Assembly: GCF_021130785.1 (NCBI RefSeq)
Contig: NW_025776804.1
Coordinates: forward strand, 95,310 to 159,309
From: Homalodisca vitripennis
Lineage: Eukaryota; Arthropoda; Insecta; Hemiptera; Cicadellidae
Reading direction: 5' to 3'
DNA: 64,000 bases
Position numbers and translations under genes: made by a program. Shown here in pieces: positions 1 through 11,429 of the stretch; position 1 is the stretch's first letter; the number at the start of each line of letters is the position of its first letter. Below the pieces are notes generated by a model. That model was not told where the DNA came from. It ran no database searches and saw only the letters and a program-made list of their open reading frames with translations.

Positions 1-839
1 GTCCAGATACCGGGACCGGGGTAACTGAGTCAATGGCTGTCACATACACATATTACATTAAACTAAATATATGCTAATAAAGATTGCTATTCAGTATTTC
101 TGGTGTTGTTTATTAAGCCAATGACGTGTTTATACTATAAACTTTATTACTTAAAGAGATTTTTTAAATAAAAAATGTAAATTGTAAACTAAATTTTTGA
201 AGAATCTCAAACATTTCCAATTTGATACTGACATGGATACGTTTTTTCAATAAGTACATAAAATATTCAATATTAAATAAATAATATCGTCATCAGTCTA
301 CTTCACAGACATATCAGAAATGGTTCCTCACTAACTGGAACATTGTAATGGTGAATGTTATTGAGAAACGTAACGACTCGATAACCATGTAGATAAATTA
401 ACTCGAATGGTGGTTTTAAATGTATATTAGCTGTAAGTTCAAATTTAAGTTTTGTATTTTTAAAATAGTTTTTGGAATACTAGCTCCTTAGAACTTTATA
501 AGAATATCAGAAAATATTTGGGACAATTTTTTCTTAAGACTACTTAAGTCCTTAGCTTGTATGCCAGTTAGTAGGAAAACTATATCCGTTAATAGGTGAT
601 GTCCGTTTTAGTTCAAATTAACACTTATCACAAAAACCATATTTTTTAGTTTACACTCTTCATTCCATAATTATCCTTTAAATTAATTTATAATGATAAT
701 AGGTATACGTCAGAAAAGACATAAACATGAAGTTTGTTTTATACTTTGATAACCATTGACTTGTACTGAGAAGTGCGATAAATTTGCTATTAAGATTTTC
801 TACCCATAATTTTTAGCTCTGCATCCTTATATTGTAACT
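1..839. other. AT-rich intergenic DNA, nothing recognised
   Basis: No reading frame longer than a few dozen codons resembles a protein I know, and I see no RNA gene or structured repeat. Base composition matches the rest of the non-coding window. It lies upstream of the first copy of repeat X. Confidence 0.5.
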
Positions 840-1690
840 TTACATCCGCCAGAAGATTTCATGTAATTTTCTGCTAGCTCTAACACAGTTATATTTATTT
901 ATACATTTACTTGCCCAGAGGGTTCACTTCTGGTTGGTTTATTGCTTCCGGTTAAACCCACACTAGGTACAGTAAAAACCGATGTCACTTAAATGTGTAC
1001 AACCATATGGATCCAGGAGTGGTACATCACTAACCTAAAATGTCGAGATTCTGCAAGGGTAATTCGTAGGTCTGGTCTACAGCGGGAGATGACTGTTGGA
1101 GTTTGTAGTGTTTGTTCCATATGAGTCAATGATTCTTGCCAGCCTAGACAAGGGTGTGCCACCCTTAACGGCTTTGATTGGAGAGGCTCGCTCAGAGCTG
1201 GCTTTCTCTTCTTACGACCACACCTCTAGAGGCTGGATACATTTCACCAAATGTATTCTCTTAAAAGGTGAGGCATTTATGGAAATAATGTTTTGTCAAG
1301 TTCATAGATTAATTAAAAAGGTCAGAAATATACGCGTTTTTTCAAATAGGCTTTTAGACCTACTTATGTATGCCTCTATATCTTCTTAAACGATGCACTT
1401 AGGCAATTAAAATCTGCAACTAAAAATATAAATAATTTGAGCCAAAATCATTTTTAAACCTGACATTCCAGGTTCTGGAATTCTAGGTTTGTAGAAGTCC
1501 CATACAAGTATCATCTCACTAGCACGTAACATTAAAAATGAGCAAACTCATAGTTGTTAAATGTTTGGCGACAACAGTAGCAACAACACCTTCTTCATTA
1601 AATAACTAGCCGTACGTTTACAGATTTTTAACTTGCATAAAAGTGCAAATTATAAATACTTAACACTAATGTGAGTTAGTTTACAAAAAT
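840..1690 (+). repeat. Dispersed repeat X, copy 1
   Basis: This stretch repeats, in direct orientation, the sequence at about 30600-31450. Shared landmarks are a CCAGAGG / TTCACTTCTGGTTGGTTT block, a TCTGGTCTAC / GCGGGAGATGACT block, a TCACTTAAA-GGTGAGGCA block, and a CAAACTCATAGTTGTTAAAT block. Part of it also recurs inverted near 56690-56930. Short open frames in it (for example 1096-1389) are not conserved in frame between copies, so I read it as non-coding. Boundaries are approximate. Confidence 0.75.
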
Positions 1691-2045
1691 TTTTTAGAGG
1701 ATAGACTTATTATGCAATTTCCAACCATGCAATAAATATAGAAAGTTAATTAAGCTAGTGTGACTACCCTATTAGTGTTAGGGTAATGGTTTGAACATTG
1801 CGGAGTAGTTATCAAAGTAGTTATAGCTTTAATTTTTTCAGTCGTATACAGGATTTAATAATTAAAAACAAATCACAGTAAAATATTTGAAAAATCAATA
1901 ATAGGTATTTAATCGTTAATTTCACAACAATTTTTCAAATAATTAATTGTTTTAAATTAACTTATAAAAATATTATTTGTCTTTCTCTAAGGAATTACAT
2001 AATAGCAGTTTAAATGTACAGTGGGCAGTGAAACAGTTTCTATTT

Positions 2046-2205
2046 AATAAAATAATATTAATAAACTTTTATCACTTTTAAACTTTTATTTTTCGTACGA
2101 TGTACATTTTGGAATCATTGTGATAAAAGTGATAAAAGTTTATTAATATTATGTTATTATTATAAATCACTTTTAGAGGCTACATCTCTAACAAGTTTCT
2201 ATTTA
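2046..2205. mobile_element. Short hairpin insertion (MITE-like) in repeat Y
   Basis: Two arms of roughly 33 bases, about 2048-2080 and 2123-2156, are near-perfect inverted complements around a short loop. The motif GTTTCTATTTA lies just before the segment (about 2035-2045) and again just after it (about 2195-2205). The sister copies of repeat Y near 34050 and 50250 have only one GTTTCTATTTAGTTATAACG-type site and no hairpin, so this is an insertion private to copy 1. The family is unknown. Confidence 0.55.
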
Positions 2206-2265
2206 GTTATAACGCGTTTAAAATTAACAGGGTTTTTACAATGAGGAAGATTATCTTGATCAGCA

Positions 2266-2610
2266 AATAACTTTCGTATATTTTGTGAGCTAAAAAGAAC
2301 ATGAGATTTAAGTTTATAAATCTTTTCAGTACTCTAAGTGTACAGACAGATTCAGTTTACAATCATTTCCAACACATCGTCCAAGCTATATAATATCCGT
2401 TCGTACATATCTGATAAAAAGTGTAAAGATTAATTGAAGAAATATTTTCGTATATTTTAAGACCTAAAGAAGAACGTGAGATTTATGTTTTTAAATCCTC
2501 TAGGTGTACAGAAAGAATCAGTTTACAGTCACATCTAACACATACTCCAAGCTACATAATATCCGTTCATACATATTTGATAAATAGCGTAAAGATTACT
2601 TGGAGAATTT
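2266..2610 (+). repeat. Tandem duplication (period about 175 bp) inside repeat Y
   Basis: Two consecutive units each read: TTTTCGTATATTTT, a CTAAA-AGAAC-TGAGATTT block, the GTACAGAAAGAATCAGTTTAC box, then ATATCCGTTC-TACATAT and GATAAA-AG-GTAAAGATTA. The same two-unit arrangement is at about 34120-34470. The copy at 25230-26010 has two or three units and the inverted copy near 50020-50180 has only one. Confidence 0.7.
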
Positions 2611-2849
2611 TTACTTAAATATGTCTTAGAGATATCACTCAGGCATTAATTAACATTGCAATATTGAACATGATTTGAAATAAGCGAATGATAGTTGACT
2701 TAGGAATAAAATTTATATCTTAATAACATTTCATTGTTTACACTTAATAAAATAATAAATATATTGTACAGATTTGAGTAGAAATATGGTCTGTAATTGT
2801 AAGTTGATTTAACCAATTAGTTTCTGAAACCATTACCAGAGCTCTGAAG

Positions 2850-2951
<102 letters not shown>

Positions 2952-3639
2952 TCAGAATTAAATTAATATTCCCCTTTTTTATTTCTGTCATAATACAAAC
3001 AATTTAATTTTAATTTTGTAACACATCTTGTAGTTATTAAACATTTAGTATCGAAAACAGTACAGTTTTAATAAAATTATTCATCTTTAAAAAATTCCCA
3101 TACAACGTGACTGAGAGTAACTTTGTTGCTATCAGCTAAGAATAAAACAGATAATAATTATTTTAATTAAAAATATTAATCGGAACTGAACTACTCTATA
3201 AGTTATTAATTATGTTAATAATTATTTAATGTCAGATTACTACGTACAATGCTTCTAAATTACTTAACAAACAGCATGTATTATTATGTTTCTCGTGTCA
3301 CTTTATTACATAAGATAGCAGAATATATCAATTGGTTTACTATGTCATTGCTGCTATTTATATAAATAATATATTGTACTTGCAATTACAATTTTCATGT
3401 TACTACGACTTACAATATTTATGTATTGAAATAAAAAATACTTGAATACACTGCATACTGTTACACGGTAAGCAGCGAAATACTGTAATGTTACTTTTAA
3501 AATTAAATTCACATTTAAGTTTTATTTGTATCTAAATAATGGTTTTATCAAGTTTAGTTAAAATCTGCCCAATAGAGTTATATTGATTATTACACATACA
3601 AAAACCTTCGAAAGAGTTTGTATTAATTTATAATATAAA

Positions 3640-4860
3640 CTATTGTAGAATAATTAGTAATAGTTTAACATGTCATGTCGAACAGTGTCCCTGGTTATTG
3701 CATCCAAACAAAAATAATGTAGCACCTAGATCAGAAACGCGGGAAAAATCTTATTATAATCTTTATAGTTAAGTTTTAATCGGCCTTTTGCACCCTCAAA
3801 ATATGTGTCGGTGTAATCAGATAACAAGCGTTATTTTTAGTGTTATTAATAGTCATGACGTCAGCAATATAAGGGACAGTTGTAACGTAAGCAGCAGTTT
3901 ACACAAAATATTATTTTATATCCATGGAAACAAAATGGCATTTATAATTTAATGTTTTTAAATAATTCTAAAGTGTTATGTCGATACATTTTACAAACTT
4001 CGCTCAATTCACAGTTAGTCACGGAAGTAGCACCAGGAACACGATGTGATGGCCAGAAGCAGAACAAGGACCAAAACTTACAAGGATGACTTACTTTAAT
4101 TCAATATAAATCACAGATTTACTCACTATTTCTCGTTACACAAAGCAGTTAACATCCTAGTTTTAGCGAGTATTATTACAGAACAAAACAACAGAATAGT
4201 TCATATGAGTGCTAACAAGTACTAATTAAATAAATATATTTATAACACTTTATTGTTATGTTTTGTGTAAAAGCTACTAGTTTGTGTTTGATGCTATTGT
4301 TTAATCCTCTTAGTACCCAAATAGTACAGGGAGAATCAGTTTACAATATTTTATACCAATCGATCACTAACATACATTGGAAGTTTTCACTTAGTTTTAT
4401 CAAAAGTATTTATAACTGTTAATGAGAAACATTTTCTTATTTGTGTTTTCCAGTAATCTTTCTAGTATTTCTAATAAATAATTTATTCGTAATGAGTAGA
4501 AATTAGTCAATGTTTTTTTAAGAAATAACAAGAGTAAATAATTTTTGTTTAACTAATATTATTTAATAATTAAAAACTCAGAGCCAGAAACTTGAGACCT
4601 ACATATGTTCTAGAAGTTTTAACTCATTTCTATTAGTTACTGAAATTCACGCCAGAGCTCTCTTTCATAGTACAAGTTATAATAACAGAGCAACCAATAT
4701 TATACACTATTAGGAGTACTTAAGTAGTTTCCAAAGCTGGTTTTACATATTAAATTTACTCTTTGTAATATTATTAATAAACATTTAAAATATTAGTATT
4801 AAAATCTCTGTTTAATGACGATATAGAATAAGTAGGTTTGAAGAATAATATGTCAACTAG
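3640..4860 (+). repeat. Dispersed repeat A, copy 1
   Basis: Highly similar to about 35640-37860 (direct, interrupted there by an LTR) and to 44815-45480 (inverted). Landmarks: ATGACGTCAGCAATATAAGG at 3854, TATCCATGGAAACAAAATGG at 3920, AGCACCAGGAACACGATG near 4029, an AGGACCAAAACTTACAAGGA box near 4053, ACAAAGCAGTTAACATCCTA near 4140, the GTACAGGGAGAATCAGTTTA box near 4324 and CCAGAGCTCTCTTTC near 4652. The downstream mariner copy follows in both direct copies. I see no conserved open frame. Confidence 0.85.
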
Positions 4861-5246
4861 ACTTCAAAATCGACAGTGCACCCTGCCTGAGTTAATGATT
4901 GCTTGAATAACCCTAGCACACATCTTTGATAGAAATTTGCATTATAAAACTGCATCAGTACATATTTATATCCAGACTCCAAAAGGTAGAGCTCCGAGTA
5001 GCACACACAATACTCTCCAAAAAAGGTGAAGTTAAAAAAGTCTCGCATCAAAACAATGATGATTGTCTTCTCTGACGTTCAAGGAATCGTCCATTTTGAG
5101 TTTTTACCGCAAGGAAAAACTGTCAACGCAACAATTTATCTGGAGGTGCTCGAGACTAAAACGCCAGACCGTCCGGGTCCGGCCTGATATTAAAGTCATC
5201 TTCAACCTATACTACGAAAATGTCCCCAGCCAAACGGCCTTCGTCG

Positions 5247-7215
5247 CACATACGAGTATAAGCCAAAAAAAGCTAGCCAAAAGTAAAATTCACAAACTTA
5301 GCCAAGCAGGTCCCTTTTGTTCTGTAATGACAATAGGGAACCCTCTTCATACAAAACCGGTTCATCCCCACCGCCAACGCGCCTCCTACACCCTCCACGT
5401 TAGTTGGAAATCATCTGTTGTGATATTTACAGGTTTGCTTTCTCGACGATCGCTATTTTTTATCACTTTTCTGTGAAATTTTACACTGTTGTGTTTAGTG
5501 CTAACCTAAAAACGTCTATGGATTCTTCAAGCACAGGTATGCTCTTTGTTTATAATGCATTATTGAATTATAAGAATCACTTTTTCATTAATGAAATGTA
5601 GCAGAGAGTCATGCATGTTGTCGTGGTAAAAAAATTCTTATAAATTAATTTTCCGAGAGCATATAAATTAATTATGAGTTAAACGGTGTTAAGCTAAATG
5701 TATTGCATAGACATATTCTGTGAACCTTTTACATGAACTATTAAGAGAAAAACCTTCCGCCACTTTCTGCCCCTTTGTTTTATTGCAATTTAATTAAAGA
5801 GGTTTTAATAACAAATAATTCAAATATTTTAAATTCCGTAATAAAAACACTAGTTTTTTGTCGGCCGGTTCTAGTGCGGAGCCCTCGATGACAATACAGA
5901 GAGAGGACATGTTCAAAATTATAAACCAGTGCAAAATGAAAATATTTTTACAATAAACTGGACTTTCTTGAAGAAAAACTCTCAGAAATTACCAAATGCC
6001 CCAGTGACAAAATTAATTTACTCCGCGATAGCTTAAAGTCTTTTAGGCATCAGTTTAACCTTAAGTGGTCTGCGGCCAGCTACACAGAATGCCGTTTTCG
6101 GCGACACCATAAACTCGGCCGTCCTTCAAAGGAATTCCAGGAAAGTAGTGAGCGAAGCAAGAGGCGCAAAACAGAAAATGTACGATCAGAAGTACGTCAT
6201 GTAGAGTTACCCTACTCTGCAGTAATGCACAAAAGAGCCTCAGGCAACAAAGAACTTTCTAAGCTCATAAAACAGGCCTCATTAACCCCGACAAGAGCCA
6301 CCAAGTATCGAAAAATTATCAGTTCGGCTGAGAAATGTGCTAAAAGTGGCAAGCTGACTGTAACAGAGGTACTAATTAAGTATGTGGAGGCAGATTTAAC
6401 CCATACACAATATAATGTTATAAGAAGTGGGCAAGAAGATATATACCCGTGTAATCCCTGCTGCAAAGAGAGAAAAAAGAATGCTATCCTAAAGATATCA
6501 GCATCTCTGAAATAAAAGCTGAAGTACGTGTTCAAAATCCTCTCAACCACACCACTCAACGTCTTTGCTTGTATCTAGAAGAAGTATTAATAATGGCAAG
6601 TGATACGGAGTTGCAGAATATGACATTAATCAGCAAATGGAGATGCGATGGCTCGAAAGCACAAGAATTCAAACAGATGTTTGAAAACAAATCCGATTCT
6701 GATGCCCATGTCTTCATCAGCTCATTAGTACCACTAAGACTCACGAGCAATGTGAATGCCTCACAAAAAGTTTGGTGGCAGAATCCGGCTCCTTCATCTT
6801 AACGATTCTGCCGCCCAATAAGGATTCAGTTTGTAGATGAAAGCAATAAAGTGACTCGATCCGAAATAGAGCATATTCAAAACCAAACTGAAAACCTTAA
6901 TCCTACGGAATTTGAGACCAACAACAAACCCGTAAAAGTATCTCATACTCTTGTGCTCACTATGGTAGATGGCAAAGTGTGCAATGCTGCTACTAATACA
7001 ACATCAACGATGAAGTGCTACATATGCAAACAGACAAGCATTCAATGAGTTGAAAACTGCTGAAGAAAGTTCCATAGATCTGAGCACACTTAAATTTGGA
7101 CTATCTGTTTTGCATGCACGAATTCGATTTTTAGAACCATGCCTCTACATAGCATACAAACTGCCTCTTCAAAAATGGAGACCAAACCAGGAGGAAAAGA
7201 AAATTTCAGCTGAGG
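5247..7215 (+). mobile_element. Transib-family DNA transposon remnant nested in mariner
   Basis: The mariner sequence is interrupted exactly between CGTCG (5242-5246) and CGTCG (7216-7220). The uninterrupted second mariner copy near 38202 has one site there. CGNCG is the target duplication known for Transib elements. The left end begins CACATAC, agreeing with the CAC start of Transib termini and RAG recombination signals. The right end shows no CAC terminus; it stops inside coding sequence, so the 3' half of the element is missing. I infer an internal deletion joining the coding region to the right-hand target copy, perhaps through CGTCG-like microhomology. The stretch 5247-5950 holds no readable protein. 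Confidence 0.8.
5958..7215 (+). pseudogene. Transib transposase pseudogene (RAG1-core-like), C-terminally truncated
   Basis: Transib transposases are cut-and-paste enzymes related to the RAG1 catalytic core. Recognisable blocks in order: LDFLEEKLSEI near 5958, GRPSKEFQESSERSKRRK near 6118, LTPTRATKYRKI near 6284, THTQYNVIRSG then IYPC at 6401-6450, YLEEVLIMASD near 6571, WRCDGSKAQEFKQMFENKSD near 6639 with the first catalytic Asp, FISSLVPLRL near 6715, TLVLTMVDGKVCNAATNTTS near 6950 with the second catalytic Asp, and KFGLSVLHARIRFLEP at 7094-7141. Coding stops at SAEA, so the third catalytic residue (Glu) and the C-terminal domain are absent. Frameshifts lie near 6477, 6800 and 7035. The family assignment is strong; the copy is certainly inactive. 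Confidence 0.88.
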
Positions 7216-7565
7216 CGTCGTTACCAACTACCCGACCCAGATAGAAGACATCGTGAAGTCCCAGCCTCCTTACAGCCCTGACATAGCACCGTGTGATTTT
7301 TTTTTGTTCCCCCGAGTGAAGATAGTCCTGAAGGGGTAGCACTGGGAGTCGGTGGGGAACATCCATGCTGAAGTTATATGGTTCCTGAGAGGCATTCCAG
7401 TCGAGGAGTTCCAGGGTGCTTTCCAAGCGTGGCAGAGTTGTCTACGCTGGTATGTTGATGCAGAAAGAGAATATGTTTAAGTATTTTGTTCATTTATTTC
7501 AATCACATGAATAAATCAGTTTTGTTTTTTAGAAAATGCTCATTACTTTTATAACGCACCCTGTA

Positions 7566-8540
7566 TTCTCATGTCTCATCAGGTGCACAACTGAGTGCAC
7601 TACGATTTTGACTGACACGATCCAAAAAACAATGGAGCTACCCAGTCCTCCATAACGCAGATGTAGTGGAAAGGGCTGATTCAATACGTATGTTGGGTTT
7701 AGCTCCAGTTCAAATTCCTCTTAGTGCAGCGTCTACAATTTGATGCTGTTGCAGACTTCGTAAATCTCGTCTAAAGGGATCTAAAAATAGTCGGCGTCGA
7801 AAACGAAAAAATATAAAAGGAAACACCCGCGTCGGTTTAATACTTAAAATTCACAGCCTCACTGAATCATCCCTCCTCGCCATAGCTGTGTATTGTTTAG
7901 AAGATTTGATTGCACGTAAAATTTGCTTGTATGGAAGAAGGTTGATTTCATTTGCTGCACGTAATAGAAAGTTAAACTGGAGCTAAACTCAACACTCACA
8001 TAGAATGAGCTCTTCCAACCATAGCTGCGTTACTGTGTTTGATAATAGTGTATGGCAATCGAACGGATTTGGCAGAGCGAATATTTTTAGCTCTTATTTG
8101 CAACCATTATTGGTGAATTATTAAACATTTAAACAAACTTTGTACTATCATGTAATATTGCTATGCCACATTTATTGATAGAGAAAAAAAGAAATTATAA
8201 TATATTGTGATCAATGTTGAAAGTTACTGGCAATATATAATTCCACTACACACCTATCATGTAGTACCCCCGTTTGATTACAAGAAATTTTAATTGAGTA
8301 CTGTCATAAAACCTTGCATGAGGTTTTACATATAGACAAAATGAATTGTATGATGTTGCTGTCCAAACATGGAATTAGACTAAGCGTCATAGAAGCCTAA
8401 TACTCATTAAGCTCACACGATTTCTCTTTTTGGTCTTCATGAATGTTAACATCTCTTTCCTGTATGATCGTTTGTTTATCTGTCCACAGGATAAATCGAA
8501 AATAAAACAAGCTATATAGAGTTATAATTTTAAGCTACCA
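7566..8540 (+). repeat. Dispersed repeat R, copy 1 (flank of mariner)
   Basis: This sequence follows the mariner 3' terminus and recurs in direct orientation at 38552-39530. Shared landmarks include CTCATGTCTCATCAG, TTGACTGACACGATCCAAAA, GATGCTGTTGCAGACTTC, TTCACAGCCTCACTGAATCA and GGAATTAG-CT-AGCGTCATAG. Because both copies carry mariner at the same junction, the transposon was duplicated together with this flank. No shared reading frame was found. Confidence 0.8.
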
Positions 8541-9583
8541 AGCAATAACGATTGAAGTTTTGAGTGGAGTGTCAATTCCCAATACCTTATTTCGTTGCTA
8601 GTACTAAATTTTTAAAAGTAGAGGAATTTTAAGTCTAATTCCAAAAGCCTATACACTCATCCAGTGTGGTATATAGACCGAGGTACTGGGCAATTAAAAT
8701 GCTCATGTTGTAAAATGGATGGTGCTGGGGATTATTCCCATGAACAACACAGAAGTTATAGCCTCGAGCCTTGGATTCTTTCTCGCATTAGGCTGACACA
8801 ATAGGAACTCACCAGAGCTAGGTCAGATGATTAAACGGAACAAGCAGGGGAAAAATTAATTTGCAGTCATTCAGGACCTTGAAGACACATCCGAACATCC
8901 CTACTCATAGCGAGAGGGGTGGTGAAAAAGATCTTTTTAAACCTAACTGGTATTTAGGTGAATATTGCCATCTATAAAGTTAAGATGGCTTTTGAACCTC
9001 CACTTCTCGACTAAGTACGGACTACACTGATCCAAGTCTTTACAGATGAATCTTAGAAGAATTTGGTTTAGCACAAGCCCCTAAATAAAATTTTTAAGGT
9101 AGTAAAGTTACACCGAAGGTGACTTAGGACTGCACCGTGAAATGCATATAATGTCTCTAGCAGATATTTTGGCGTTTAATCTAGGAAATTAAATTGAGAA
9201 ATGCCTCCATCAATGACTTTAATCACAAAGCGTATTGAATGTTAAGGTTGCTACTAGTTGCGATAGTAATAAACCATTTTATTATATTACAGTCTACTGA
9301 CTAATGTCATAACCAATAGGCAATAGTAGATATAATAATATGTTCATAAATAAAGCATATTTATGCAATAGTTTCGTATTCGAGTGTAAACCTGGCTAAA
9401 AGTGACATTCCAGAAAGCAACTTTTCTTATCTTCATCAGAGTAATGTCATATCAGCTTTTTAAGCTACAAAACAGTATATTAATTACACTGCAAGGTTCT
9501 TTCCTCAGTTTCCAAGAAATGACGGAATAGCTAGTAATTTAACGATAAAGTTTTTAAAATTCAATCTATAACTCTACAGCTGT
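8541..9583 (+). repeat. Dispersed repeats S and T, copy 1
   Basis: About 8640-9360 matches, inverted, 43310-44080: TTGAACCTCCAC-TC, GGATC/CAAGT near the TTCAGGGGC-like block, ACTTAGGACTGCA, and ACAAAGCGTATTGAATG. About 9360-9583 (module T) matches, inverted, 59700-60070, including GACATTCCAGAAA and TTTCCAAGAA. Its last bases, AAAATTCAAT onward, also match 39739-39790 directly. The match ends where the Copia primer-binding site begins. 8541-8640 shows nothing recognisable. Confidence 0.7.
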
Positions 9584-9584
9584 A

Positions 9585-9600
9585 GGTTGTGGGCCCAGTG
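9585..9600 (+). other. Copia minus-strand primer-binding site
   Basis: GGTTGTGGGCCCAGTG resembles the internal initiator-tRNA-Met complementarity used by insect Copia elements, where a half-tRNA primes minus-strand DNA. It lies 110 bases upstream of the gag start codon, as expected just after a 5' LTR, although that LTR is missing. Confidence 0.65.
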
Positions 9601-9709
9601 ACGTTTGTGTGATAGCGTTGGGCATTAAAAGTTAATAAAAGTCAGTAAAAGTGAAATTAAGTGTGAGTATCACGTTGTGTTAAAAAGTGGTTTGTATAAC
9701 CTAAAAAAG

Positions 9710-10455
9710 ATGGCTGGTACAAGTAGCAATATACAAGCACTGTCGAAGGACAATTACGACACATGGAAAATTCAGATTTGGGCATTGCTGATTCTGAAGA
9801 AATTATGGCCGTATGCCGATGGAAGTCTCCAGAAACCGGCAGAAAGTGTTGAAAATGGAAGCGCTGTAGTCAAGTGGGAAGATGGAGATCAATCAGCCCA
9901 GGCAAGCATCATTTTGGCGATGGCGCCATCAGAGTTGAAAAATATTAAAAATTGTAAGACAACTCGTGAGCTGTGGCTGAAAATTGAAGCGATCTAGGCA
10001 TCAAAAGGGCCGGCAAGGAAAGCCACGTTATTGAAGTCGCTGGTCGTGCACAAGGTGAAGGAGGGGGAAAGTATACACCAGTACCTGGACAACTTCTTCT
10101 ACGTAGTTGACAAATTGGCGGAAATGGATATCGAGATTCATGAAGATCTATTAACTACTATGATACTGCACGGTTTGCCACCAAGTTTTGAGAATTTTAG
10201 ATGCGTAATCGAGAGTCGTGATCAGTTGCTGAAGCCGGAAGAGCTCAAAATAAAAATCTTAAAAATGAATTTTTGGCCAGGGTAGGCGATTCACAAGACG
10301 CCGAAGACAAAGCATTCATGGCCAGATCCAGAACGTAATTTTTGTAGACGTAGCGGCGGCGGCGAAAAGGTAATTTCAAGAGGAAATGTTGCAAATGGGG
10401 CAAGGTTGGCCATTTTGCCAAAAATTGCCCCGAAAAGGAGGATGGAAGATCAACA
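9710..10455 (+). pseudogene. Copia gag (capsid/nucleocapsid) pseudogene
   Basis: Gag forms the particle that packages the element RNA. The ATG at 9710 begins MAGTSSNIQALSKDNYDTWK, the usual N-terminal Copia Gag motif. An in-frame TAG at 9995-9997 breaks it, and the same frame continues with HQYLDNFFYVVDKLAEM and LTTMILHGLPPSFENF to a stop at 10285. Another frame then carries the zinc knuckle at about 10386-10430, readable as CCKWGKVGHFAKNC. The expected CX2CX4HX4C has lost its second Cys (Trp instead). The upstream ATG at 9677 adds eleven residues that do not look like Gag, so I prefer 9710. Confidence 0.88.
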
Positions 10456-10539
10456 CAAGGAAGTGCTTGGGTAGCACAGGATTTTTACATCTCGGAACTG
10501 AACCGAGAAGAGGTCAACAAGGTTCAAGGTCATAGCCAA

Positions 10540-11192
10540 TCCAAGTGGTGATTGGATAGTGGATGCACAACTCACATGTGCGGCGACGAGGATATTCTTG
10601 AAGATACGGTGACGTGCAATTCGGTGCTCAAGTTAGCAACAGAAGCATCGAAAATTGCAAATATAAAGGGCGTAGCCAAGATAAATGTAAGTGGTGGAGT
10701 TATTTCAACCGCGAACTTGCATGGCACGCTGTATGTACCGGAATTAAGAACTAATCTGATGTCGGTATCTAAGATTACTGACAAAGGTAATACAGTAATC
10801 TTCAATGACAAATTAGCTGAGGTACGTAATACAGATGGCAAAACCGTGATTATCGCTGATAGAGTGGGAGATCTGTACTTTGTAAGAGAAGAAAATACTA
10901 AACATGCATAGGTGGTTACGCGAGCGCAAGCAAATTCTGAGGACACGTCAAGTCAAAAACCTTTTAGGAAAGGGGCAAAAATTTCACCTAAAATTTGGCA
11001 CAGGAGACTTGGGCATATAGCCATATACACATGGATGCAGTCAATAAATTATTTGATGAGCAGCTGGCAACCGGGATAAATTTGTCGTTCAAGGGCAAAG
11101 CAACAGTATGCGACGTTTGCTGTCGCGGTAAGCAGGCTGCCAGACCGTTCACAGAAAGGGTTGACAGGAGTAGAGTGCCACTGGAGATTGTA
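10540..11192 (+). pseudogene. Copia protease and pre-integrase zinc region, pseudogene
   Basis: The aspartic protease active site reads LDSGCTTHMCGDEDIL from 10549, preceded directly by an in-frame TGA. The frame runs on through LHGTLYVPELRTNLMSVSK to a TAG at about 10911. The pre-integrase block follows: IWHRRLGHI near 10995, then after a frameshift MDAVNKLFDEQL and VCDVCCRGKQAARPF at 11107-11151, supplying the His and Cys residues of the integrase zinc finger. The reading frame is cut at 11192 by the nested Tc1-like element and resumes at 12560 with HTDVCGPM. Confidence 0.88.
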
Positions 11193-11429
11193 TAGTAGAG
11201 AATTTATACCATGACCGGTGACTTCGAGATGCGCCGTAGGCAAAGACGGAACTAAAGTGGTGGGGGCTGGAGCGGCTCAGTCTGTTGCCGTATTTAGCCT
11301 TGTGAACTTCGGTCTCCAGTCTTCTATACGTACCGCCCAAAAAGATTCGCTTGTGCCAATTCACGAGTTGTAATACAATTTTTGAATTAATTGCGTTGTG
11401 CTCATTACTTTTTAAGTAAAGAGTTTGAG

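Larger units (their letters stand above)
4900..7563 (+). pseudogene. mariner-family transposase pseudogene, copy 1, split by a Transib insertion
   Basis: Remnant of an insect mariner (DD34D, Tc1/mariner superfamily) cut-and-paste transposase acting on its own terminal repeats in the nucleus. Readable pieces, in shifting frames: a YLYPDSK-like block near 4965, SPKKVKLKKSRIKTMM at about 5010-5057, DVQGIVHFEFLPQGKTVNA at 5074-5130, LKRQTVRVRPDIK near 5150 and a YYENVPSQTAF block before 5242. Coding resumes at 7221 with TNYPTQ, then PPYSPDIAPCDFFLFP near 7264, and continues to a stop at about 7482. The 3' terminus (AACGCACCCTG, followed by TA) is at 7563. The second catalytic Asp of the usual HDNAPSH motif is Glu here. 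There are several frameshifts, a Trp-to-stop change near 4995 and an in-frame TAG near 7338. The 5' end is not recognisable. Confidence 0.85.

Noticed and set aside
1096..1389. 97-codon plus-strand open frame in repeat X
   Set aside because: The same DNA at about 30860-31170 has indels and stops in this frame, so it is not maintained as protein.
4857..5051. Minus-strand 64-codon frame
   Set aside because: It lies antisense to the mariner transposase blocks, which explain the sequence better.
5063..5601. Plus-strand frames running from mariner into downstream DNA
   Set aside because: They mix the LKRQTVRVRPDIK mariner block with the Transib 5' region and are not a single gene.
9241..9583. 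Possible Copia 5' LTR
   Set aside because: The sequence does not match the 3' LTR; it matches repeat S/T copies elsewhere in the window.
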